DNA of 64,000 nucleotides from Bicyclus anynana (taxonomy: Eukaryota > Arthropoda > Insecta > Lepidoptera > Nymphalidae). The stretch covers positions 9,022,501 to 9,086,500 of the forward strand of contig NC_069086.1 of the NCBI RefSeq assembly GCF_947172395.1. Direction: 5' to 3'. Below the pieces are notes generated by a model that was given only the letters and a program-made list of their open reading frames with translations, was not told the DNA's origin and searched no databases. Each line of letters begins with the position of its first letter. The first letter of the stretch is position 1. Below are positions 1 to 11,300 of this stretch, in pieces. A program made the translations under genes and the position numbers.

Positions 1-2140
1 TAAAAGGAGATATGGCTGTGTATGCCGCACAAAACTTGTGGGGAATATAAATATTAAATATAGAGAAAAAACAGAAAACCATACTTATATACAACGTGCA
101 ATTGCACGTTGTAGAGTCAACATCTCCTGAGGATGCTCCGGTTTCGGGGTGAAACGTACGTAGAGAGTATTTTGTCGGACCTGGGTGACGTTGTCGCATG
201 GGTTCGCCGAATTTTCGCGGATAATAGCAAAATAAATAAATCATTATATAATCATGATGAACTTCCGCAAAGTAACGCCTGCTTCTATCCAATATTTAGA
301 AAACCATACTTTTGTATTATTTTTTTTTTTTTTTTTTTTTGATTTGAATCATAAAACATATAGTCTTCATTTAAACTACGCAATCAATCATCGAGGATAA
401 GTAAATAATGTACCTAAAAAATGTATCTAAAAATACCTAAAAATGGAACTGTAAGTCAATCTCAGCCGTGTCGGATTTCGTTTTTCTTAGCACTTCATAG
501 ATAACATATTGTGATTAACTGTGTTAACAAAAGATGGCCGTTTTCAGTTTGAAATTTAATACCTAATTAAATCCATATCCGTCTGTATGGATTTAATAGC
601 TTAAGGGAGTTCAAAAAACCACAAGTACAACACTACTTGAACAACACAATCGATTGATTTATAATCTACTGTATAAAAGAATCTTAAAAACGGAACGGCT
701 ATTCCACAAAAAGCCATTTTGCATGACTCTTCTACCTGTATCGAGTATGGTTGCAACTTGAAAGACTACAATACGATATTGAATAGCTTGAAGAGGATTG
801 TCGCGGCTAAATCTCTACTAAGAATCTTACCGCCAGATAAGTCCCAATGCGTCTTTGATGCGAGAAAGATGGGAATTTTATCTGAATTCACGCGACGATG
901 TACATTTTACGCGACACATTTTGTGTACCACAAAAGCAGTGTGTACGTAACGCATCGACCGGAAAGCGGATTGTACGCAGTACGGTGTACGGTTTATAGT
1001 TCATACCCTCCCTCTATTCTATTTTTGGAGTTCACGCCACAAAGTTTCTGGTTTATTAGGACGCCTTTCCAACTCAGATGAGCGAGCTTTTGCAGGGACT
1101 TTTGCATATATTAGTGACTCTATCGACAAGAATATTTCAAACCAATAAAATTTCAAAATATTTTATATCTTTCAATTTTAGTTTAGCGGAAATAATACAT
1201 CCAAAAACTTGCAAGAATCGACAAACTGTAGGTAACAACACAGAGCTGGGTAGTTGATGGTGCCCCGTGCATCTGAGAGCACGTTCATTGTAATAAGGAT
1301 GATGACAGCTTTTTAAATTGTATATAAATTAAGAGTATACTAATAGCAAAGCAATTTTGTAAAAGTAACAGGGTATCTGCGATCATTACTTTCGGAGCTA
1401 CAGGGATTTAAAGGGTCAGATTTGCGGCGCTGCCGCGGATCCCTGAAAAGCTCTCCATACAAAATGGCACGATTTAGTGACGTCGTTGGCTCGCTGATCG
1501 TTAGGTTTGTATGGGCGTTCAAACAAAATTACTAATTTGTTATTTGTGCGTTTATGTTTATAGTTCATTTATTGAAAAATGTCACAATTAATGTGGAAGC
1601 TAAAACTGTATAAATTTTCATCTAATTACGATAAAAAATGTAATAGATTTTGAAATTTTATATTCTTATTTATTTTGCAAATATCCAGACAATCTTTGAT
1701 TTTTATGTATAAATTAGTTAACATTTACCTTATTTACCCGAATGTGTGTATCATAAAAATCAATATATTCAAACCTAGTCATCATCCCCATTAACATTTG
1801 ATAGTGGGCGTTAATGAATTCAATATTATCAATTATTATCAAGCCCGCCAACCCGCATTGGACCAGCATGTTAAGTCTAAGCTACATATCCCCTCTCCTT
1901 TAAAAAGGGGAGCCTGGCGCTGTCAACATTCATCATCATTATGCACCGATGGTCGTCCACTACTGGACATAGCTTCTTGTGTATAGGTACTTCCACTACT
2001 ATCTCGAGCCGCCAGCATCCAGCGTCCAGCAATCCGTTTGATGTCCGCAGTCGACCAACACCGATCCGATCCGAGTCTTTAGCCCAGTAGGTTCTAATTG
2101 TTCATTCAAATAGGCTGATAATGATGATGATGTTACTCAC
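1..2140. other. Left flank / GEN intron 7 with repeats
   Basis: No exon was recognised here on either strand. Because GEN exon 7 ends at 2141 with a good donor and the protein is incomplete, this is most likely part of the next GEN intron, with exon 8 outside the window. It holds a poly-T tract at about 319-342, a MITE at 1294-1792 (listed separately), and at about 1840-2135 a mosaic of widespread repeats: a SINE-tail-like piece, then a unit with CGTCCACTACTGGACATAG and a final ATGATGATG tail that also occurs near 9.36 kb. The 120-codon open frame at 719-1081 has no recognisable domain and I do not call it a gene. Confidence 0.5.
1294..1792 (+). mobile_element. MITE family 'GGGATGATGAC', copy 1
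   Basis: About 500 bp ending in inverted GGATGATGAC / GTCATCATCC. The interior (a ggatcc-containing block, then TGTATGGGCGTTCAAA, then CAAATATCCAGACAATCTTT) matches two other copies: 10891-11400 in the opposite orientation, and 32096-32496 in the same orientation but internally shortened. It has no coding capacity, so it is a non-autonomous DNA transposon. The target-site duplication could not be fixed by eye, so the superfamily is unassigned. Confidence 0.75.
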
Positions 2141-2302
2141 TTGTGGCCAAGATCAGTGCATCCTTTGTGAGTGACACACACGGTGCAGCCGTTTCTAGCG
2201 TGCGTGCGACCGACGTGCCCGCAGCGGTCGCAGCGGCCCGGCGCCGACGTCCAACGCGCTTTCTCTGCGTAATCTTCAGGATCACTCACCCATGACAATG
2301 AC
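2141..2302 (-). CDS. Gen: GEN exon 7, copy E (last, intact)
   Basis: Fifth copy, 162 bases, open, reading [17 protein letters not shown] with CDRC and CTVC (Pro to Thr inside the second pair). Its donor GTGAGT runs into true intron sequence (GTGAGTAACATC), whereas the donors of copies A-D run into the 21-base spacer. Its acceptor variant TACGTACAG is shared with copy A, not with B-D. Copies A and E may therefore be the oldest pair. Confidence 0.75.
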
Positions 2303-5300
2303 CTGTACGTACACGAGACTCACTTGTGGCCAAGATCAGTGCATCCTTTGTGAGTGACACACACAGGGCAGCCGTTTCTCGCGTGCGTGCGACCGACGTG
2401 CCCGCAGCGCTCGCAGCGGCCCGGCGCCGACGTCCAACGCGCTTTCTCCGCGTAATCTTCAAGATCACTCACCCATGACAATGACCTGTAGGTACACGAG
2501 ACTCACTTGTGGCCAAGATCAGTGCATCCTTTGTGAGTGACACACACGGGGCAGCCGTTTATAACGTGCGTGCGACCGACGTGCCCGCAGAGGTCGCAGC
2601 GGCCCGGTGCCGACGTCCAACGCGCTTTCTCTGCGTAATCTTCAGGATCACTCACCCATTACAATGACCTGTAGGTACACGAGACTCACTTGTGGCCAAG
2701 ATCAGTGCATCCTTTGTGAGCGACACACACGAGGCAGCCGTTTCTAGTGTGCGTGCGACCGACGTGCCCGCAGCGGTCGCAGCGGCCCGGCTCGACGTTC
2801 AACGCGCTTTCTCTGCGTAATCTTCAGGATCACCCATGACAATGACCTGTAGGTACACGAGACTCACTTGTGGCCAAGATCAGTGCATCCCTTGTGAGTG
2901 ACACACACGGGGCAGCCGTTTCTAGCGTGCGTGCGACCGACGTGCCCGCAGCGGTCGCAGCGGCCCGGCGCCGACATCCAACGCGCTTTCTCTGCGTAAT
3001 CTTCAGGATCACTCACCCAAGACAATAACCTGTACGTACATGAGACTAGTTGTAACCACGGAACGAAATATATGGAACTTGCTTCTGTCATTTTAAAAAC
3101 TTCGTACCCGGGGGCGTGTTCTAAACAAGCACACCTACTCGTATAGTGTAAAAATAAATCGCACTAACAAACTTCTTACATAATTGGAAATTATGATTTT
3201 GACTGAAAATAATAAATATGTTATTATGAAGTGTAAAATAATTACACTTCATATTAACATAAATTATGAAGGTATTCATAAAAAAGTTAAAAAATTATTT
3301 AAACCTAAAGTTGAAAGTTGTTCATTCTTTACAACTAGTACATTTTATTTTTTACTGACACAGATATAAAACAAAATTCTTTTCAAAAAGTCCCATTGTC
3401 ACAAACACAATTTGTGAATGTTTCGTACATGTTGCCAAAATGAATGAAACAAAATGAATGTTTAGTAAGGTTGCCAGTTGAAATAATTAGATATTAAAAC
3501 AATTATTATAATAACCAGAGAACTGAACCTGGGAATAACATCCTCTTCCGGCACGGTGTGCAGAAATGAAACCACCGTTGTTATTGATGAGCCACAAGCG
3601 CCGACGCCATAGTCACAACCGCACAGCAAAGCTAACGCCACCATTTTCTTACGGCCGAAACCTAGACAACGTAATATTTATTCTTTCATTATCAGCCTAT
3701 TTTAACGGGACCAAACCTCCTCATTAAAGGAGAGGCGTTATTGAGCTGAGACTCACCATGCTTACCCAATGCAGGTTGGCACACTTAGGGTAGGTATTTG
3801 AATCAGCAATTTTTTTTATTGATGGTATGGTGATGGAAGCGGGCTAACTTGTTAGGAATAGGATGAAAATCCTTTCACACCCCTTTCGGTTACTACACGA
3901 CATCGTACCGGAACGCTAAACCACTTGGCGGCACATCTTTGCCGATAACCAGACATGGCCAACAGCAATTTGTATCTTTTATCCGTAAAAAATACTATCG
4001 ACCTGCTTATAAAATTTAAATAATAAAGGCCCATTTTGGGACATGTCCTTTGGAATGGAAATAGATTTTACTCTGGATTAACACATACTTTCATCCAGGA
4101 AAAATCCATGGTTCCCGCGGGATTTGTTAAAATATGAATTCCACGCAGATGAATTCACGGGCGTCCGCTAGTCAATGTATAAATATTTTTAGAAATCTAA
4201 CTGTCAACAGTGACTTCATTCGCTGAATATTCTAATCAATAAACCCCGTCTAATCCGGAAACAATCTAATATTCTAAAGAAATAATGAGCTGTTCTCTAT
4301 GTATTCTGAGCCTAATACATATTTATTATTTGTGTCAAAATAAATGACCCAAATAATTGTGTTGTTTGATAATTATAATGTTTTTTTATCATTAACTAGC
4401 GGACCCGGTCAAGCTTCGTTTTGACTTATGTGCGCTTCCTGACATTCATTATTCGTACATTAAACATGAGTCTCCCGAGTTAAGCTTCCACCCCGCTGGC
4501 GCAATGCACATTGGCAGATTTCAAATACATAGAGAATAGGGTAGTTCCCTCATATCAAATATAATATAAACCATATTCATTTCGCATAGTACATGGAAAA
4601 AGGGTCCAAAATATATCGATAATAGGTAATTAATAAAACTTAAGGATTTCTTATAAACATAATTTAAAAATCATGTATTTTTTTAAATTTTTAAACGTCA
4701 AAAACGCCGTAGTGACGTCAGAGATAGAGTAGAGATTTTGTGACGTCACAATGTTACGTGATGTACTAAACGTCAAAATAATTGTTAACTAATATTTTTG
4801 TATATCTTTTTTTAAATCTGTTAATAAAATTCGGTTTTTATTGTCACTTAAACAACAATTACGAAGGCCCTCTTGTTCTAGGTCTAGCTCTTTGTTGGTT
4901 TTGTTAAACACATCCTAAATTATTTTAAACTACTAACTAAACTAACATTCGCTAGGTACAACAATTTACGTAAAAATGTTTAGAATCACAAAAGCTATCT
5001 ATTGTTTCAACCGGCGCATTTTTTTTATTGATCTTCTTGATTTTCCTTCCTGCTTATTAATTCTTTTAAATAAATTCTTTGAATACTAAAAATAAAACAA
5101 GCCACAACCTACAAAACGCATCTTTTTTTTTAAGTCTATAAAAATCGGTTTTTATTTTCACTAAAAAAACAAGTACCTACAATTGTTCTTGTTCTAGCTT
5201 TAGCTCTTTGTTGGTTTATTTAAAACACATCCTTATACTAGCATCTACTCGTATCTACCACTTAACTTGCGTAGGTAATTGTTTAGAATCACAAAACCTA

Positions 5301-8300
5301 CTACCCTATTGTTTCAACCGGCGCATTTTTTTGATTGATCAAATATACAGAACAAATGACTCGCTACCGTGGATTTGCCAGGTTGTACGTATAACATAGT
5401 GCCCGGATCACGTGAATTACGGGGTGTGCCTAGTAATAAATATACAGAAACGGTTGGCCATATGGATGCCATGGACTTGAAATATGGACAAAGGCGCTAT
5501 ACAAACACGGGTAGACACGTTTTATTATTGACTGGTCACTGGTGTGATGAGCGATTATAAAATACGTTTATGAATAACCAACGCCGGCTAACTGCATTGG
5601 AGAAGCGTGGTGGATTTAAGAGCGGAGGCACACGTTGCGTTGCGGCGGCGGTGCGACGCCGGAGCGGTGTCGCAGCGTCGTCTTACATAGAAATATCTGT
5701 GGCATGACTTGCAACCACAGAGACGAGGCAGGGAGCGGTGAATGCGTTGCGACGTCGGAGCGGCACCGCTCAGTTGTTTATGCGTCACAACTTTACAAGG
5801 ATGTACAAACTGTCCAACGCTGCTACGGCGCCGCTGCGACATAAAATGTTGCGCTAGCTCTAAGGTGCAAGTATCAAAAGTTAAGTGTGTATGTAAGTTA
5901 AGTACAATACAATAGGTAGTAGATAATCTTTGAACAAACCTTATATATAGGGGAGTGAGTAACCACTACCATTTTTACTTCAACCAAGCATGTCAAGCAT
6001 TGATATTTCGATATTTGCATATGATTGACATTAAATTAGAGACCTACTCTTACGTAGAATAATGTAGGCAACCTCATTTTTCCTCAGAACTTTTAGTACA
6101 TTGGACGATTACAAGTAAAAACTTTTATATGCTAAGTACTAGCCTTACAATAGTGTACAAGTACATACGTCTCGAGTCATAAAATAAAATTAAATATTCA
6201 CTACTTTTTGTACAAACTTTATGTCCCGTATCTCCAAAGGAAACAGTCTTAAAATTGTGCGACGCCTTAGATAATAAAAGCATCTGCTATGAAAAGACTG
6301 CTTTAAAGATAAACAGATACATAGACATCAATAAACGATCAAATTTTACACAAAGCAAAATAATAAATTGTTGGATATATTGAATAGACACTGTGAAATG
6401 AGTAAGCAAAGATTTGAAGGAGTAACAACTTTTTTATCCAAAATGCTTTTCATAAAAGACTCATAATTTAATATTGATTTAACAATGAATAATTTGGAAT
6501 ATATAAGTAAATCATGTGTATTATCCAAGCTATGTGCAATAATATTGTAAGTTGCCTTCTTCGTGAATAACTCTTTGTATTGGTGAAAACAGCATAAATT
6601 CATTAAAACGCACGCGGCTGAAAAGGTACTTTGCTTTATAATATATAGGTATAGATGTGTTAGCCTGGATTGCTTCATGGGTTTTTATTATTAGAAAACT
6701 GATTTTCCAGAGATATTAGTTATTGTCGGAGTAGCCAAAAAAAAACGAAATATTCCATTAATATGCAAATAATTACTGTCGTAATTCGTAGAAGTATATT
6801 TCCTAATGGTTTAAGCTCATGGCGAAAAATGGGGTGTAAAAGTTCGAAACAAATTGGGCATACACGCAGCACGAGTGACGTGGGAAGTAAGTATGATATC
6901 GTGCAATGTCGCCATATTGTACGCAAGAAAGGAGTTTGTTCTCAGTTCGACGTGTTTTTTTCAACGTTTATCACCTCATAACTTCATCATTTCTTAACCA
7001 ATTTTGAAAATCCTTTTTTTGCTTGAAAGAGTATTAAGATTGATCTCATTTAATTTTCATGAATAGCGGTTCAGTAATTTTGTGTTAAAATGAAAGTAAC
7101 GAAGTTGCCCGTACTGTGGCAATTTCGTTTACTAGTACTCACTAGAAAACAGAAAAAATAAAATCTTTTTAAGATTAAAAATTCAACCGATTTCAAAACC
7201 CCAAAAATGAACTAAAAAGCGAAAATTAATTAATACCCACTGGCACCGCATTTAATTTGATCAGAAGGTAGCCTATAAGATGTTATTTTTCGCTTTTTAT
7301 GATTTTGATTTTGAAGTCGTTTGATTATTTTTGTTAAAAACATTTTATACTACAAAGAAGTTAAAACGAATCGGGTCACATTTTCATAAAAACACAATAA
7401 AATGTAATGCAGTGTACTCACCATTACTGCGGTACATTTTGTCCGCGTCATAGCAGTCGACGGAGCCCTGCAGAGCGCCGCCCCCCGCCGCGCTAGACAC
7501 GCTGAAGTTGCGATAAACGCGCTTAGCGCCGTACGCGAAGCAATCAGAGTCTTGTGAAACGACTGCATTCACTACCTACAATTATATTTGTGTATTAAAA
7601 TAGTGAGCCGTGATAGCCTAGTGGGTATGACCTCTGCCTCCGATTCCGGAGAGTGGGTTCGAATCCGGGGCATGCACCTCCAACTTTTCAGCTGTGTGCA
7701 TTTTAAGAAATTAAATATCACGTGTCTCAATCGGTGAAGGAAAACATCGTGAGGAAAGCTGCATAACAGAGAATTATCTTAATTCTCTGCGTGTGAAGTC
7801 TGCCAATCCGCATTGGGCCAGCGTGGTGGACTATTGGCCTTACCCCTCTCATTCTGAAAGGAGACTCGAGCTCAGCAGTGAGCCGAATATGGGTTGATGA
7901 CGACGATTAAAATACGCAACCTAAGATAAGTGTTTTTCAGATAGCATGGGTACGGTGACAGTAGTGCCTGTATGACGTTCATAATACGTACTATTATCAT
8001 GAATCGCGGCAAACTTTCAAGAGTGAAACGAACTGTAAACGAGAAATTCATTCCATCAATTCATCAACCATCATAATTTTATTCATTAAACACGAAATCT
8101 CGATAACCGCCTGACGTACAAAGATAAAATTTGGCAGGGAGGTAGCTTATAGTTAGTATGTATGCGCTAAAAACGGATTTTACGATAGAGCCGATCCTTC
8201 AATTCTCATGCTACAAACTTGGAATTTGGCGAGGAGGTGTTTTTTAGTTGGTAGTCGTCTGATAACAACGAATTTTGCGACAGGGCCGTATTAAGGAGGT

Positions 8301-11300
8301 CTAAAGGCTCTCGCAATTTTGAATGAAAGTCTTTCATTTTTTTATGCTACATTGTGTGTGCCCAACTTGAAATTTGGCAGTAAGGTGATTTTATAGTTAG
8401 TAGAGTTCCGTTATTAATGAATTGTTTTGAGAAATAGGGATTTAAGAGGATGTAATCGATTTTTTTTAATTTTTGTCTGTCTGCGCGTCACGCCGATACT
8501 ACTGAATGAATTCAAATGAACCTTTTTATCATGAAAATAAAAACAGAAGGTGACATAGGGGTTGTTGACAGTTTGTATGGAAAGTCCTTCGTTTTTCAAG
8601 TTACATTTATCAAAATTGGTATGTGTACTACCAGAAAAATACTAAAGATAATGCGATTTGACTATTATTAAAACTCTACCATACCTTGAATCTATCGATT
8701 TACCATAAAACATGCGAAAATAAAATTAGAAGGGAGTAAAACATGGTGTGTGTATTACCTACCAGAAACCTGCTTAAAATTATGTAATTCAATGACTTTT
8801 AAAATTCTTCCCCTAAAAGGGTAAAAGAGTAAGAGTTAAGAGTATTTTCAATCTATAAGTTATATTTTAGTAAAAGGGTTAATGGACTAATGTGTAAATA
8901 CATAATATAAAACATTATGGGGACGAAGTCGCGGGAGTCCGCTAGTATTTTATGTTTATCTCCAAACCCAACTGTGGTTTGTGTTGCACTTGCATCATGG
9001 TTAGGCTTAATTTTAATATCTATTTTGTAGAATAATAAATAAATAAAATAACCCCATACTCCTACGATTAGTTTTCGAGTACATTTCAACTTTCAACTTT
9101 CAAGTTCAACTGGCAGGTACCGAAAGGGTACCTGTGTCAAAAATTATATCTGTTAAAATACACTTTGTTTGAAAAATACGATTCAGCTTTATTTCAGCAG
9201 GACTCCTTTATATAGGTATTCGATATGAACTCTTGAAGCGCGATATAAAATTATAAAACGCCATCTGTTGACAGATTTCATACCCCTCAACATATTATAT
9301 ATTAATTATAATATTACATTTTTTGAAAATTTTAATTACAGGGCATAATATTATCGATCTTCATCATCATCAGTATCAGCCGGTGGACGTCCACTGCTCA
9401 ACATAGGCCACTTGCATGAACTGCCAAACATCTCTCTCGAGCCGCCAACATCCAACGACTCCCTGCAAGCCGTCTAGCGGGGGGGTCGACCAACACTGCG
9501 CTCTCCGGTGCGGTGTCGCCCTTCCAGCACCTTGGGACCCCAACGCAACGTCTATCGGCCCTTCGAACTATGTGCCCTGACCAGCTTTGCGACTGATGGT
9601 GGGAGGCTTCGGACTTGGCGATTTAGCGTTCCGGTATGATGTCGTGTACAAATGTGTGGATTTTTATCCCTCTCCGAATATGTTAGCCCACTTCCATCTT
9701 AGATTGCATCATAGCGTACCATCAGGTGAGATTGTTGTCAAGAGCTAACTAGTAAAAAATAAAAAAAAATGTATTTTATGCTACTACATCTAGAACCCAG
9801 TAAAATGATCTTGGCAGAGATGTGTCCAAACAAATAATGAACAAAATACAAGCACCTTTAGCGTTTAGTCTTGCACAAGTGGCCTCAGCTTCTCCTCTAC
9901 CCTTCACACATCTCACTCCCATACTTCTAAGAAGAGTCTCACACTGAAAAAAATATTTAATTTACATAAGTGTTCCTAGACCAGATTAATAACATAAAAC
10001 TATTTATTTACATTTTTAAAATGACATTACATTTTTAGAAGTAATTTATAAAATATTTTTTAGGAAAATGATTTTCTCTTTTATACAGGATGTCCCGTAA
10101 TTAATGGATAATATGCAAATGGTAGATACACAACCTAATTATTAGAGATGGGCCGAGTACTCGGTTGATACTCGGTACTCGGCGTACTCGGCGGATTTTT
10201 TGATACTCGTACTCGGCCGAATAACTCGGTCGGTGAATGCCGAGTATACTTTGTTTAAGAAAAGCATTATTTAGGTAGATATAATTAGAACAACAGTGTT
10301 AATCAAAAAGTATTTATTAGTAATTTAGAAAATCTTTGAAAATCTCAATTAAATTTAAATTAAATGAAAATGAAAGATTTAAAAGAGCAACTAACTGTTG
10401 AGTTTCTCGCCCTCTCAGACTGCGCCTTCTGAGCTGGGTGGTAGAGTCACTACAAATAGTCAAACTTGACGTTTCAAAAGTGCTTGTAAACTAAGCCTAC
10501 TTGAAATAAACAATTTTGAATTGAATTGAATTGAATTAATACTTGTTTACGCGCGCGAAATAGAAATTTGACTGAACCGAGCTACTCGGCCGAGTACTCG
10601 GTTGAAAAAAAATTGAACCGAGTAAAACTCGGTACTCGTTACTCGGCAAAAGTGTTACTCGGCGCATCTCTACTAATTATCTAACACTAATTTAATAATT
10701 AATCACATAACAGTTTTAATTATTCACTTATTTTTTTAGATTCAATCAATAACTTTGGTAACAGTAAACTGCAACTCAATTAGAACAGTAATATTTCAGA
10801 TAATTTAATGTAACATGTATTTTTAAATTTAACAGCAAATTTTCTCATAAATTACTCATCAAAGGTATACAAAAAAATCTCCTTATTAAAATGGGGATGA
10901 TGACATCATCCCCATTCAAATATTGATTTTTATGATACATTCGGGTAAATTAGGTCAATGTCAAATCAATTTATACATAAAAAGCAAAGATTGTCTGGAT
11001 ATTTGCAAAATAAATAGGATTATAAAATTTCAAAATCTATTAAAAATCTTTTATTGTAATTAGATGAAAATTCATACAGTTTTAGCTACCTTACATTAAA
11101 TGTGACATTTTTCAACATATGAACTATAAACATAAATGCACAAATAACAAAGATATTAGTAATTTTGTTTGAACACACATACAAATCTAACGATCATTAC
11201 ATTACCTAGAACGTCATTAGTTTGTGCCATTTTGTATGGGGCGTTTTTCAGGGATCCGCGGTAGCACCGCAAATCTGACCCTTTAAATCCCTGTAGCTCC

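Larger units (their letters stand above)
2141..3029 (-). repeat. Five-copy tandem exon array, 183-bp unit
   Basis: Five head-to-tail units of 183 bp (178 for copy B). Each consists of 15 bases of acceptor-side intron (CTCRTGTACSTACAG), the 162-base exon and 6 bases of donor (GTGAGT). All four spacers are exactly 21 bases. The junction AGT|CTC fits a duplication through the 3-base match AGT shared by the donor GTGAGT and the TAGTCTC upstream of copy A. Confidence 0.9.

Noticed and set aside
719..1081. 120-codon open frame
   Set aside because: No recognisable domain, no splice or start context, lies in presumed intron; not called.
2286..2468. 60-codon Arg-rich open frames repeated across 2286-3012
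   Set aside because: Wrong-frame shadows of the GEN exon 7 array.
2141..3029. CRISPR-like array (regular repeats with equal spacers)
   Set aside because: Spacers are near identical and contain splice sites; repeats code for a GEN protein segment in a eukaryotic gene.
7605..7680. Possible tRNA gene with GGGTTCGAATCC
   Set aside because: Same head recurs with the same non-tRNA body at several sites; SINE, not a gene.
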